Source of the DNA: Asterias amurensis
Taxonomy: Eukaryota; Echinodermata; Asteroidea; Forcipulatida; Asteriidae
Direction of reading: 5' to 3'
DNA length: 64,000 nt
NCBI RefSeq assembly: GCF_032118995.1
Contig: NC_092657.1
Location: 6,821,391 to 6,885,390, forward strand
Positions 35,201 through 45,867 of this stretch are shown one piece after another; within the stretch, counting starts at the first letter, position 1, and each line of letters begins with the position of its first letter. The notes under the pieces were generated by a model. The model was not told the origin of the DNA, searched no databases, and was given only the letters and a program-made list of their open reading frames with translations. Position numbers and translations under genes: made by a program.

Positions 35201-38200
35201 ACGTGATAGGAGCCTACTGTTTGGTTTTGGGTGCATGCACACAAACTTACCTAAACTTTTTTCTGATGTAGCATTGTGTCTACCATAGCTCAACAAGGTA
35301 TAATAATGGGGCTGGATTGCTCAGTTGGTATAGATCACTACCACGTTGAATCATGAGGTCGCATGTTCAGATCTATTTGTACTTTATTTGTCTTTATTTA
35401 CCCCAATCCAGTCTGTTTCCCTTCTGGGCCCAATTTAATAGAGCTATCCACTCAACTCAATTGCTACGCTAAGTAAACAACGGCTAAATACCACTCACAA
35501 GCAATGCATGGCATGACATTTTAGCCAGTAACTTGTGTAAAATAAGCAATCTCTTTTCGTGCTTAAGCATTTTTTTTTGCTAAGCAGCTCTATGACATTG
35601 GCCCTTGGTTTTACTTGTATTCAGATAAGAAAAATATAAAAGTATTTCTTACTTGGACTGGCCTCGAGTCCCAAGACGCCGCGTTGTGAGTTGAGGAAAC
35701 TGATGTCTTATAATCTGAAAGATCAATTTGAAATTAATCACTGAAGTAGTTTGATGGATGGAATCATTACTTAAAGAAATCAACACTACTTATCACTCAC
35801 TCACTCACGCCCCCCCGCTCCCTCCCCTCTCACTCACTCGCTCGCTCACTCACTCACTCACTCACTCACTCACTCACTCACTCACTCACTCACTCACTCA
35901 CTCACTCACTCACTCACTCACTCACTCACTCACTCACTCACTCACTCACTCACTCACTCACTCACTCACTCACTCACTCACTCGCTCGCTCACTCACTCA
36001 CTCACTCACTCACTCACTCGCTCGCTCACTCACTCACTCACTCACTCGCTCACTCACTCAGTCGACCAAAGTTGTCGCGTTGCCCAAGCTTGAGTTGGGC
36101 TACACATCTTGTATTTTAATGTATGTGATCGAAAACCTATTTTCAAACTGCTATAAGATTCCATTCCAATATTACGAGTTACTTTTTGACTTATAAGTTG
36201 GTAAAGCGTACCGGTAAATTTGTGTATTATCTTAAATAATTAAAAAAAAAAAAACATTTTTTTTTAGTTGTTGGTTTATTTATTTATTTATTTTGACACC
36301 GGCTTCCGGAACGCTGAGTTTCAGTATGGGAATTAAAGAGATGAAACTTATAAAAAGGCTTAATACTAAACGGATGATTTCTGTTATGGTATTCCTTGTA
36401 TATATATCTACGTCCCACGTGTCCCTTTGTCGACCCAATTCCCCTTAATCAAAACAACACGTCCTTCAACCCTAATAACTCTTGAGATTGTTCTCTAAAA
36501 GTTTCTTTTTTGTTCATCTACCGGGATCTTATTCTACATCAGTGACCCTCCAACTCCTCTAGAGGACCCTTTCCCATTGTACCATCTAGCGCCCTTCTGT
36601 TGAGTGGGGTTGACACACTCGAGCATCCCTTTCAATTGGATTCTCACGCGGTGCAATTTTATCTCATTCAAGGCCGGTATGTTTAGTGTTAAAGGAACAC
36701 ATTGCCTTGGATCGGTCGAGTTGGTCTTTGAAAAGCGTTCTGTAACCGTTTGTTGTAAAATGTATATGGTTAGAAAGATATTGTAAAAGTAGAATACAAT
36801 GATCTACACAAATATGCCTCAAAATTGCGTGGTTTTCTTTTTACCCTGTCGACTAACACGGTCGGCCTTTTATGGGAGTCAAAATTTTGACTCCCATAAA
36901 TGGCCGACCGTGATAGTTCGCGACGTAAAAGGAAAACCGTGCAAATTCGAGTGATACTTGTGTGGATCATTATATTCTACTTCTAAAACATCTTTCTAAT
37001 CATATGCATTTCATAACAAATTGTTTTAAACGCTTTTAATAGACCAACTCGTCCGATCCAAGGCAACGTGTTCCTTTAACACTAAATAGCAATAACCTCA
37101 TTGATACCTCGTGAATTTGCTTTTCATCTAATTTTTCACAATAAGCCGTACAAGTCAGTAAACATAATTGGTACGTCCCAACCACATACAGAAATAAAAG
37201 ACAATGGATGTATTTATGAAAAGTTGGGAGGACTGTTCACATTATCGATTTCAAAGAGAAGCAATGGACACTATTGGTTGTAACTCAAAATAATGATTAG
37301 CATAAAACCTTACCTCATTACGAGTAATGGGGAGCTGTAGATAGTATAATACATTGTGAGAAACGGCTCTCTCTGAAGTAACGTCGTTAATCGACAAAGA
37401 AGTAATTTTCAACGAACTTGATTTCGAAACCACAAAATTAGATTTTGAGGCCTCGAAATCAAGCATCTGAACGCACACAACTTTGTGTGACAACGTGTTT
37501 TTTTTTTTCTTTCTATATTATCTCCCACTTCGACGACCACTCGAGCTCAAATTTTCACCGGTCTGTAATTTTATGCATATGTTGAGATACACCCAGTGAC
37601 AAGACTGGTCTTTGACAATATCATGTCTCTTATTCAATTCCAGTATTGTGATGAGAAATGTCCTCTTTCTCAAAAATTCGTTAGATCAGAGGGAGCCGTT
37701 TACTCACAATGTTTTATACTATAAACAGCTCTCATTTGCTCATTTGCAAGTTACTTTTTATGCTAATAATTGTTTTGAGTAATTACCGATAGTGTCCAGT
37801 GCCATAAAAGCATGAAAACACTGGCTGTCAAAGCTCCCATAATCTAACACACAATGCAAGACCTACAACCTATTCAAATGACTATCATAAAATAAGGAAT
37901 TATTCACCTTTCCAAAGCTTGCCGCATTCATGGGACTCGCTTGCGTCTTCTCACAGAAGTCTAAGTAGTGTACATAGAGTGTGCTTCGTGGGATACAGAC
38001 CCCATCCGCTAACTCGTAATTCAACTGCAACCTATATGGACGTCAATCACAGGTAGTGACATAACATTATTAAACGGAAGGTAATACAAGGCTAGTAAAG
38101 GTTTGGTAATTAATCTTAAAGACACCGGACACGTTTGGTAATTGTCAAAGACCAGTATTCTCACTTGGTGTGTCCCAACATAATATGCATAAACAAAAAC

Positions 38201-40271
38201 TGTGAACATTTGGGTTCAATTTGTCATCGAATTTGCAAGAGAAAAATAAACGAAAACACCCTTGTTGCATTACTCTGTGTGCTTTCAGATGCATAATAAA
38301 ATGCTTCAGCTGAAGTATTTTATTAAAATTATTGAGAGCTGTTGATTGATAATTTCAACAGCTCTCCATTGCTCGTTACCAAGTAAACTTGTATGCTAAC
38401 AAATACTTTGAATATTTACCAATAGTGTCCAGTGCCTTTAAAGGGAGGGTATTAGCTTGGTAATCAATCTTAAAATTATTGGCAATACAAACTATTGGTT
38501 AGAACCCTAAGACATTTTGAGAAACATGTCACGTCGAAGTAATGTTGTAAAATATCAGTTTTGATCCCCCAAAAACTTAGTCTGAGAAACGTTACGGCTG
38601 TCACCCTTTGAGGATTGTGTAATCCTATATGGGTCTTTTTTTCAGCAAGAACAAACTCGCTCCGGGTTTTCAAGGCGATATCTCAAAAACTCGACCATCC
38701 AGCAGTTCCATTAACCGCTGGACATGGTGTCAATAGTCGAGGGGGTCCGGGAAAGCGCCCATACATTGCGTGTATGTGATGGCCAGCGTGCGGTACCAAC
38801 AACAAAAAAGACACCCCCCCCCCCCCCCCCAGAATTGAGGCATGCACGGTTATCAGAGCCTATTGGGCCCAGCTCCAATCCGCCGAGAAATGTGCCCGTC
38901 TGAACTAATTGAGTGTCGATAATATAACAGTCTAAATGAAGAAAGACATACAAACAGTGGAGAAAAGACCCATGGGTTCGTACAAAAATACACGACAGCA
39001 ATTTGAGAAATATTGTTGTTATAAAATGAAAACTGACCATTTCATTATAGTTGGTGCAGGCACAGGGTCTGGTAGAATTGCCTTACATTTGGATCTCATT
39101 TCTGTCAAAAACAAAACAATGAACATTATCTTTTCAAACGTGTGGTGTATAAAAGATACAAATAATCAGACTCTGTGATATTTTTTTACACTTTGATGAA
39201 ACTGTACTTAATATAAAAACAACGGAAACGTATTGCCGCTACATGAATATAAAAACACCAATACCTTATCGTCTACGTACACAATAGAGTATCATGTACG
39301 TATTATAGTCTTATCGTATACAATCAATTCAATCGTATTGTGTTATTCACGATAAACCCCAAGCTATTGGGAACGTAGAACTTGACAACTATAATTATGC
39401 GTACACGACCAATCCAAACGTATCGTGTACATACTCAATAACTTATTGTGTACGTACACGGTAATATACCATGTACGTAGACGATAAGTTGCGACTTATT
39501 GCACTATACACTATTGTTCTTATTCATTTGACGGCAATACTCTTCCGTGAAATACTCAATGTTTACAGATAAAATTAAGCATTTATGAAACAGCGACGAT
39601 TCAGAAAAATATACAAGGGAGTGTAATCCGGAGCACTTTTCCCTAGCGGGCACTTCTGGCCTATTAAAATTGTAGTTCCAGACTGTATTTTGTTCAAGCA
39701 AGCAAGCCCATATTCAGCGCCCTTTTTATGCCATTCCTTTTCTTCTTTAATAATAATACCAAAACTTATATAGCGTCCTAATCATGTCGACATGCTGTAG
39801 GCGCTGAACATGGCATTATGGACAAATTTTTAAAAAAGAACGGAATTACAACATGTATGTAATCACAATCTGACATGGAGGTTAACACAAATGTATTTTT
39901 CGCGTATAAATATACAACCATTACTTTAAAATAACATTGAAATTAACGGCTTATAAATGTAGCATTTTATTCCAGGAATAATTAAATTTGTATCTAAAAA
40001 GTGAAAGGTTCAAACTTGGGGCACCCGAGGGCAAGTGCTTTTGTTCACCCCCACCCCCTCCCCCCCCCCCCCAATGCCAAGTGCTTTTGTTTTTACGACA
40101 TTTACAAAAATGTTTATTATTTTATTTCATTTAATTTAAGGGGTCAATCGCTGCTGCAGAATTATCAGAAAACATGAACAAACGACTTTAAAAAAAAAAG
40201 AGTAAAGAATGCTGCAAAGAATGAAGTCCGTAGACTTTATACTTACCGGTTTTGATCTTTGTGTTGTCCAT
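29146..40271 (-). CDS. RFX4: RFX4-like winged-helix transcription factor, 5' six exons
   Basis: Six exons give 164 contiguous residues: 40271-40247, 39101-39038, 38031-37908, 35714-35653, 34381-34304 and 29284-29146 (492 nt, all phases agreeing, all introns GT-AG). The RFX DNA-binding domain is at about residues 27-105: [17 protein letters not shown], then [45 protein letters not shown] and [16 protein letters not shown]. After it comes [18 protein letters not shown], which matches vertebrate RFX4 far better than RFX6. RFX proteins bind X-box DNA in the nucleus; vertebrate RFX4 acts in neural and ciliary development (family knowledge). The start ATG has an in-frame upstream TAA. Exon 6 ends with a strong donor in phase 0, but the extended/dimerisation region expected next was not found in the window. 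Introns hold many MITEs. Identity is very well supported; completeness is not. Confidence 0.93.
29331..29760. mobile_element. MITE 47 bp from an RFX4 splice acceptor
   Basis: Ends are inverted: GATCTCTATTTATAATGAAT and GGATAGCGGG at the left, CCCGCTATCC through ATAATAGAGATC at the right. Further in, GCCATTTTGAAACACCCC faces GGGTGTTTCAAAATGGC. It sits in the last visible RFX4 intron. Confidence 0.7.
29890..29976. mobile_element. Partial MITE (GGTCGACCC family)
   Basis: GATTAGCTCTTGCCAGAGGC and GGGGTCGACCCAGGGAAGCT match the full copy at 30098-30346. Confidence 0.55.
30098..30346. mobile_element. MITE with GGTCGACCC-containing ends
   Basis: The left end GGGTGTGTTCATTTAGCTTT faces AGCTAATCGAACACACCC at the right, both followed inward by a TCGACCCCG/CGGGGTCGA block. 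About 249 bp. No gene seen in 30347-31332. Confidence 0.75.
31333..31560. mobile_element. MITE (GACCCTTCCC family), second copy
   Basis: Inverted ends AGACCCTTCCCGTGAAAT and ATTTCATGGGAAGGGTCC. The interior matches 21940-22170 in the opposite orientation, including CGCAGACGCGATTGCGCGTC. Confidence 0.8.
31573..31931 (+). mobile_element. TTAA MITE family 1, left end truncated
   Basis: Starts at ACTGGTCTTCACATTTGGTG and runs to TGTCCACTGCCTTGA. Its left end appears cut where it abuts the 31333-31560 MITE. Confidence 0.7.
32183..32375 (-). mobile_element. TTAA MITE family 1, half copy
   Basis: One terminus (TTTAAAGGCAGTTGACACTA) and the adjacent half up to the central TTTCGAGACCTCAAG; the rest is missing. 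No further feature seen in 32376-32976. Confidence 0.65.
32977..33105. mobile_element. Short MITE (GGAATAAAAG family), diverged copy
   Basis: Contains GCAGGGTCGTGGCCGTGCGA and GTCCTGTCGGTTTTAAACG in the family's order, but the tips are eroded. The stretch 33106-34303 (RFX4 intron) shows no other recognised feature. Confidence 0.5.
34304..34381 (-). CDS. RFX4: RFX4-like gene, exon 5
   Basis: 78 nt; acceptor CTGACAG, donor GTAAGT. It encodes [19 protein letters not shown], the recognition-wing end of the DNA-binding domain. Confidence 0.94.
34456..34783 (+). mobile_element. TTAA MITE family 1, internally deleted
   Basis: TTAA at both tips; TTAAAGACAGTGTACACTAT at the left and TGTCCACTGCCTTTAA at the right. 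It lacks about 50 bp of the family's right half. Located in an RFX4 intron. Confidence 0.8.
34985..35095 (-). mobile_element. Fragment of TTAA MITE family 1
   Basis: GATGACCGATTGAGCCTAAA, TTTTCACAGG and the flanking ACAAGGGTG blocks remain; the tips are gone. Confidence 0.5.
35307..35382 (+). repeat. tRNA-like sequence (SINE head or pseudo-tRNA)
   Basis: GGGGCTGGATTGCTCAGTTG, then GGTATAGA, a TGAATCATGAGG block with CAT at the anticodon position, and GTTCAGATC at the B-box position. Acceptor pairing is poor, so it is probably a tRNA-derived element. Confidence 0.45.
35427..35608. mobile_element. MITE (GGGCCCAATTTCATAGAGC family)
   Basis: GGGCCCAATTTAATAGAGCT faces AGCTCTATGACATTGGCCC. The interior ATGGCATGACATTTTAGCCA matches the copy at 58876-59124. 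Confidence 0.75.
35653..35714 (-). CDS. RFX4: RFX4-like gene, exon 4
   Basis: 62 nt; acceptor TCTTTCAG, donor GTAAGA. It encodes [20 protein letters not shown] plus two bases of Lys, the recognition helix region of the DNA-binding domain. Confidence 0.95.
35792..36063. repeat. (ACTC)n microsatellite, ~270 bp
   Basis: Near-perfect CACT repeats with a few CGCT variants, in an RFX4 intron. The open frames on it are repeat artefacts. Confidence 0.97.
36682..37086. mobile_element. TTAA foldback MITE with central hairpin
   Basis: ~40-bp inverted ends: TTAAAGGAACACATTGCCTT and CGAGTTGGTCT at the left, matching ACCAACTCG through AAGGCAACGTGTTCCTTTAA at the right. The centre (about 36857-36913) is itself a near-perfect hairpin (TGGGAGTCAAAA/TTTTGACTCCCA flanked by GGTCGGCC/GGCCGACC). 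The flanks TTTAGTG and CACTAAA continue the symmetry outside the TTAAs. Located in an RFX4 intron. Confidence 0.88.
37256..37623 (-). mobile_element. TTAA MITE family 1, reverse copy
   Basis: Runs from CAATGGACACTATTGGTTGT to AAGACTGGTCTTTGACAAT; the far tip is degraded. It contains TTTCGAAACC/GGCCTCGAAA at its centre. Confidence 0.75.
37650..37808 (+). mobile_element. TTAA MITE family 1, right half
   Basis: AGAGGGAGCCGTTTACTCAC to TAGTGTCCAGTGCCATAAA. The left half is missing. Confidence 0.65.
37908..38031 (-). CDS. RFX4: RFX4-like gene, exon 3
   Basis: 124 nt; acceptor ATATAG, donor GTGAAT. It encodes [20 protein letters not shown] and then HYLDFCEK through NAASFGK. The upstream AG is used rather than the nearer TTGCAG, because only this restores the conserved W-L-x-x-N-Y-E spacing. 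Confidence 0.95.
38116..38441 (+). mobile_element. TTAA MITE family 1
   Basis: TTAA at both tips; TTAAAGACACCGGACACGTT at the left, TGTCCAGTGCCTTTAA at the right. The centre is diverged (AAAATGCTTCAGC/GCTGAAGTATTTT hairpin). Confidence 0.78.
39038..39101 (-). CDS. RFX4: RFX4-like gene, exon 2
   Basis: 64 nt; acceptor TTTTTGACAG, donor GTCAGT. It encodes [20 protein letters not shown] between split Glu9 and split Trp30. The PAPTIMKW end parallels TPATLQW of vertebrate RFX4. Less conserved than the exons after it, but the phases fit both neighbours. Confidence 0.82.
39235..39495. repeat. Degenerate CGTGTACGTACAC repeat
   Basis: Loose ~40-bp repeats of TTATCGTGTACGTACACAAT-like sequence, palindrome-rich. 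A similar array is at 59706-59970. Confidence 0.6.
40247..40271 (-). CDS. RFX4: RFX4-like gene, exon 1 (start codon)
   Basis: 25 nt coding MDNTKIKT plus one base, followed by donor GTAAGT. The single leftover G and the two A's opening exon 2 make Glu9. An in-frame TAA lies upstream, and a CpG-rich stretch resembling a 5' untranslated region precedes it. Too short for independent proof; alternative first exons are possible. Confidence 0.7.
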
Positions 40272-40582
40272 ATCTATTTTACTGAATGTATGTTACCTCT
40301 TCCTTATCATGGCAGTTTCACTTGCAGCAATATAACTGTGTTAATTCATTTCCAGTGTACGCTATTCACTCAAAAGGGATAACAATTCGGTAGGTATAGC
40401 AAAACACGACCAGCTCCGGTAGGTCGCTGCCAGGCGGGTGAAAATGATGGATGAACGGCTCGGAGAGGCAGACGACGCGCGGTAGATCCGTGGGACACCG
40501 TCTTCGAAAAGTCCCGTCTGACGCGTTGGGTGATTTCTGCACGGTCTTGGCTGTGTTGTTTATTTCGAAACGGCAGTTTATA
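40272..40582 (-). promoter_or_regulatory. Possible RFX4 promoter and 5' leader
   Basis: TATAAAC on the minus strand at 40576-40582, about 305 bp upstream of the ATG, followed by a stretch richer in CpG than the surroundings (CTACCGCGCGTCGTC near 40480). Suggestive only; a 5' leader intron cannot be excluded. Confidence 0.35.
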
Positions 40583-42427
40583 CTTTAAATCCAAGTTGGT
40601 TTTCACTTAAATCCTCAGTTATATTTGGCAGAAGCACTGGTGTTGACTTAAATTGGGTTTTATATAAATATATAAATTGTTTCCATATGCTATTCAGATT
40701 CGGGGGACGGCAGACATCAGTTACACCAACATGGATTTCATCTTAAATTCCACTGAAACCACGAACTTCACTTACTAAGTTTAGAAATAAATAAACAGAA
40801 GACAATAATAGTAGAGCTCACAGCAAATGTCTTGAAATTGCAATATTCTTTATCTCCAAAGCAGACCGCAACGAAATGTAATCTAAACTTAGCATGCTCT
40901 TTTTTCACAGCAAACAGTCGTATGTTTATTGTTCACCAATCCGTAAAATGGTCGGTTCACATGAAATAAAATAATTATTGTTTCCAATAAAAAAAATCAG
41001 TTTGTAATGAAGTCAGTGTAGTGTACCTTTCCTCCACTAGAGGCCGTGCATGATGCTTAAACGTCTAAGCCCCACCAGGGAATAGTACATTAAGAACAAA
41101 TCGTCAACGGCTTTATTGCCCATTCATGGAATACTCTATTTAAATACTATTTTTTGTTTGTTTCCTTCTGTGCTATCATTGGACACATTGGTGAATCGAG
41201 AGGTACAATCTGACTACACTGGGCACTCGGCTTTAAAGGGGCGGGCCCAGACAAGTATGCACTATTGTTCGCTAAACAGGTGCTGACAGGTTGTATGTGT
41301 ATGGCCTATCTCATTAGTCGTCTAGTGTTATACTGGCACGTGTAACCCTGAGCTGCAATGGGACGCGGCCTAATTACTGTACGATAAGGACCAACTTTCA
41401 CAGCACACAGGCCGAAACAGAAATAATTTACCATAAAAATATTTATTATGATAAGTCCGTGATTTCATTTAATTGTTCATTTCATTTTTTTTAAAGCATC
41501 ACATTGCGTGGCCATCTGGCCAAATTGGATGTAATTTACAATAGCAATAATTAAATTTAAAGACGAGAGTACAGCACGTGAGTAACCACAAAATGACCAG
41601 AGTTAATTAATTCGTTTAATAGAAACATAAAATGCGTGTGTTGGAAGTGCATGAGCCCATAGTTGCTTCACTGAGATGAATACTTTACCCTTATGTAACG
41701 GTATCGTCATGAATTCCCCAGTGGTCAGAGGAGCTAGTGAGGAACCCCCGCTCAGAATAGTCCCCCCCCCCCCAACCCCATGTGTTCGGGAAAAAAAACA
41801 TAGAATAGATGGTTCGATACATTAATTTGCCCACATACTTAGGCATTGCTCCCCCGCTTGCTCGCCCCCCCCCCAACGCTAAGAATCATCGACCCCCCCC
41901 CCCCCCTAAGATCGAGGGGGAAATAATGCAGAATGAATTGAAAGGTTCGAAACATCCCATAAAATGTTCCCATCATTCTTTTGTACTTACTCAGTCATTG
42001 TGATCATACTAATGACCTGTAGCAAGTATTTATAATGAGATATAGGCCTTGGTCGTCATTATGACATGTTCATAATAACGAGAGATTAAGTCCTAATTCT
42101 GGCCTGTAGTCATAGTTATGAGATATAAGTCAAAATGACGACCTTATTGTCTAAAGCGTTCTTCGGGCATCCTGCTGCTTTTCTTGGACTCTCGGAAGAC
42201 ATTCCGGAGAAAGATGGTCTGGCGTGAAAAAAAAGGACGATCACTTGCAAGAGATGTTGAGGATTATAGAATTTGAACATTAGAGGTCTTGACGAACTAA
42301 TCAGATGTGGACCAATGACTAGAAGTCATTGCAGTTGGGCCCTAGTTTTCGTCCCTGTTGGCACTTACTTTTGACAAGTCTAATAAGAATTTTTTAGGCT
42401 ATCTGATAATCTCCGCCCTCTCAAGTT
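40583..42427. other. No gene recognised
   Basis: Contains C-runs near 41763, 41867 and 41895. A lone GTAAGTAC donor-like site on the minus strand near 41985 could belong to an alternative RFX4 first exon, but no supporting coding sequence was seen. Confidence 0.45.
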
Positions 42428-42618
42428 TTTCACTGGCCAGTATACCGCTGACCAGTATGCGACCGGTCAGTTCACCACTGCCCAATATGTCACTGGCTTG
42501 TATACGTTACTGCCCAATATTGTCACTGGTCACGGTATACCACTTGCCAGCATGCAACTGACCAACATTTAATTTGGTAATATGCCATCCGCACCAGTAC
42601 ACCACTGGCCAGTAAACC
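42428..42618. repeat. Degenerate ~16-bp tandem repeat
   Basis: Drifted copies of CCACTGGCCAGTATA. Nothing further is recognised in 42619-43200. Confidence 0.6.
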
Positions 42619-43229
42619 GTGTTGTTGTTTGTTTTTTGGTGTTTTTTTTTTCCAATTATTATATAATAAATGAGTATATGACAAAATCAGTCTATGTATT
42701 CAGATCGTAGATACAAATTGTAAATAATGGTTAAAAAAATCGAACGTAAGATTCGATTTCAGAGATCGAGAGTGGAGCAATCGGAACGTAAGCCTTGGGG
42801 GCATAATGTCTCGAGAGGCCGGAGATAGAAACCCCGGGCACGATGAACTCTTCAGTCTAGCCGTTAGCTTGGGAGGGGTTAGGAGCCAGACATCAAAGTA
42901 TATGTTTGTCATTGTGGGTTTGTCTGTCGGTCCACCTCGCTTATCTAATCCATTGTTTCTTACGATCGCAACGTAACAATGCTCTGCTTGTATTTCGTTT
43001 CCTTCCCCTGATTTGTACGGAGTTTTTGGTAATTAAATTAGATTTATGTTGTCAAAACACTAGTCGCGACACTAATGTTTAATTCCCAAGTTGGATCGCG
43101 GCATACTGTTTGAATCAGGCTCAGTATTAGTATAAAAATTCGTGCTGAAAGGATTGAATGATTGAATATTTTTTTTAAATATAAATCCATTGAATGAATG
43201 AATGAATACGAAAGCCCATTAGTGCCATC

Positions 43230-43372
43230 TTTATTTATATTTTCACTGCATGCATTAATTTATATTTCAATACATGTACTTATATTTTCAATACATGTAT
43301 TTATATTTTCAATAGATGTATTTATATTTTCAATACAGCTAATTATATTTGCAAGAGCAGTTAATTATATTT
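43230..43372. repeat. 21-bp tandem repeat, block 1
   Basis: Unit TACATGTATTTATATTTTCA with variants. The frames over it (repeated IFSI) are artefacts. Confidence 0.85.
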
Positions 43373-43535
43373 TTATGGACTTTACGAAACCATAGTTGGG
43401 TCACAGGCCTTAGTATTGCATCGAATACAGACCTGGTAGTTCAGTGACCCTTCAGTGACCCCGTTTCACAAAGGCCGCACGACGCGCAGTCTATTTATAG
43501 TAACATTTGCGATTTTACATTTATTTATTTATTTT

Positions 43536-43662
43536 GGCGAGTGCATGCATTTATATTTTCAGTGCAGCTGTTTATATTTTCAATACATGTATTTTTATTT
43601 TCAATACATGCATTTATGTTTTCAATACTTGTATTTATATTTTCATTAAATGTATTTATAGG
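43536..43662. repeat. 21-bp tandem repeat, block 2
   Basis: Same unit as 43230-43372, separated by ~160 bp of other sequence; a further single copy is near 43890. Confidence 0.85.
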
Positions 43663-43885
43663 ATGGTTTTAAAAATAGGTATGAGGGACCTGTGGAAAAA
43701 ATGTGGGGGGGGGGGGGTTACTTACATGAGACAGCTAAAGTAACAAATTTATAAGAACAACTTAATTTATACTTTATTTACAGAATATATACAACATAAG
43801 TTCTCAGGCAGGAGTGAAGTGCACGGTAATGGAAGTTATTTGACACCAGTGTTTATGTTTAGTCCAAAGGGTTTGACTGTCTTGA
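43662..43885 (+). repeat. Dispersed repeat shared with 62089-62316
   Basis: ATGGTTTTAAAAATAGGTAT, GAGGGACCTGTGGAAAAAA, a G-run, CTTACATGAGA and TTTATGTTTAGTCCAAAGGG occur in the same order at both loci. Probably a transposon part; not identified. The stretch 43886-44462 shows no gene. Confidence 0.7.
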
Positions 43886-44462
43886 TACATGTAATTCTTT
43901 TTTCATTACATGTATTTATTTTCACACGGAGCTCTGCCATATTGCGCGGTCGGCCAACCCGGGTTGTGGGGCACCAACTACATGTACATGTACGTTGGTA
44001 CACCTGTTGACCTACAATCCCGGCCATATCTCGTAGGGCCCCCTGCCCCTTTAAATGTTGGTTCCAATTGACGGTCTCCTTCTTCTCCGTTGTTACAGTC
44101 AACATTGAGCGCCGGGGGACGATGAACGGGGAGAAATTGTTTATTGTCAATGCCAAGTGGACAGGGAATAATTTTATAAAACGTTAGGAATGGGTGGCCC
44201 AAACGTTTTGGCCGGGATTGTAGATTGCATCCTCCTTTCTCTCCACATGACCAAACCACCTCAGGGTGTGCCTCCTCAATACGGTGAGAATCCCCTCCAC
44301 TCCGACTCTCCTCTCCAGCTCCTCACTTGACATTCTACTAGCCAGAGACATGGGCGTCAGTCAGAAGAGGGGGTCCCCCCCCCCCAACTTTTGAAGTGCG
44401 GGGGCACAATATCAAAGTCCCCAATGTTTTTAACAGCCGTTATTATGAAGATTTTAACCGAC

Positions 44463-44782
44463 TTAAAGACACTGGACACTATTGGTAATTGTCAAAGACA
44501 AGTCTCCTTACTTGGTGTATCTAAACATATGCATAAAATAACAAACCTGTGAAAATTGTGTGCTTTCAAATGCTTGATTTCGAAACCTCACATTCTAAAC
44601 TTGAGGTCTCGAAATCAAATTCGTGGAAAATCACTTCTTTCTTGAAAACTTCGTCTCTTCAGAGGGAGCCGTTTCTCACAATGTTTAAATACTATCAACC
44701 TCTCCACATTGCTCGATTACCAAGTGAGGTTTTATGCTGATAATTATTTTGAGTAATTACCAATAGTGTCCACTCCCTTTAA
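44463..44782 (+). mobile_element. TTAA MITE family 1
   Basis: TTAA at both tips; TTAAAGACACTGGACACTAT at the left, TGTCCACTCCCTTTAA at the right. It lacks the block between CTGTGAAAAT and TGTGTGCTTT. No gene seen in 44783-45867. Confidence 0.85.
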
Positions 44783-45867
44783 GCTTTTAAGCTACACAGA
44801 CAAGTATTGCACTGTGTAAGACCATGTGGGTAGGACCAACATTGGCCTAAGATTGCACCATCATCTAAAATGCAAAGTTCTCCCGGGCCCGTAAGCGGGC
44901 CCGTACCCACGCCGTGGCTTCGCGTTCCACACGTACATGCTCCATCTTTAACAGATATCTGCAAAATCCCTCATGAGACCAAAACTATTTTAGCATGTAA
45001 AATCCCCTTAACCAGTTATGATATTATACCAAAACAATAGCATAACTGGTTTATACGTTTTTACATGCTAAAACTGAGACGAAAATTACTACTTTTACTC
45101 ATTTCTCAAAAAACTACAGCACCTCAGTAAGTAAAATTTCAAGTGAAGCTTTCTACTATCATAATCTTCAAACTGTGTAAATTTAATGTAAATCTGTGGA
45201 CATTGTGTTTTTTTGTTAGGAAAAGGTACATATACCCTTTAAGCCTCTTTTGAGACTGTTTCTAATGGAGTCCATGCAAGTCATTATCATGACTTGCACG
45301 CTTTCTGACTACATAATTAGCTAGCTACCTCTCACGAATTTAGCAACGAGTTTTGGGCAGAAAAATAAAGAGAGTAATTTAATAGGCTTAACCTTGGTCG
45401 GGTCTTAAGCAATGATGAACGCCAGAGTCACTAATACATATCAGTCTCGTATAAGATTACGTCATGTTGCTTATAATACGAGTATTTTGTTTGTTGAGTC
45501 GTTACTATGACAACCTCCACGTAGCTCGTGTCTTTTGTTGACTGTTTTAATCACCGCATCAATCGTGGGGGCTTCGTCTGTTAAAGTCACATCTACAGAA
45601 AGCAAAACACAAGTCGGGACTGAACTGTGATCTGATGAATATAAATCTCTCTGAAACAGAATTATCTTCATGTACAATGTTGAGAGACGACCGACAAGCA
45701 CTTCTTGGTTCTGTAATTGGACGTCTGCTCAACATTTGAGTTGAACATTTCACGGCTGAACTGCTACTGAGAGTTACTGATTGATATTTGTAGTACTGTT
45801 TGACGGTCAGCATCATTTTAACACGAACATACAACAGGCATATCCTAGAACGACATAACATGTTAAT

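Noticed and set aside
35758..36093. A 111-residue open frame of repeated T-H-S-L
   Set aside because: It is the (ACTC)n microsatellite translated.
40731..40779. A 15-codon frame (MDFILNSTETTNFTY) resembling a receptor N-terminus
   Set aside because: It ends at a stop, with no membrane segment after it.
43198..43743. Hydrophobic frames with repeated IFSI
   Set aside because: They come from the 21-bp A/T-rich tandem repeat, not a membrane protein.
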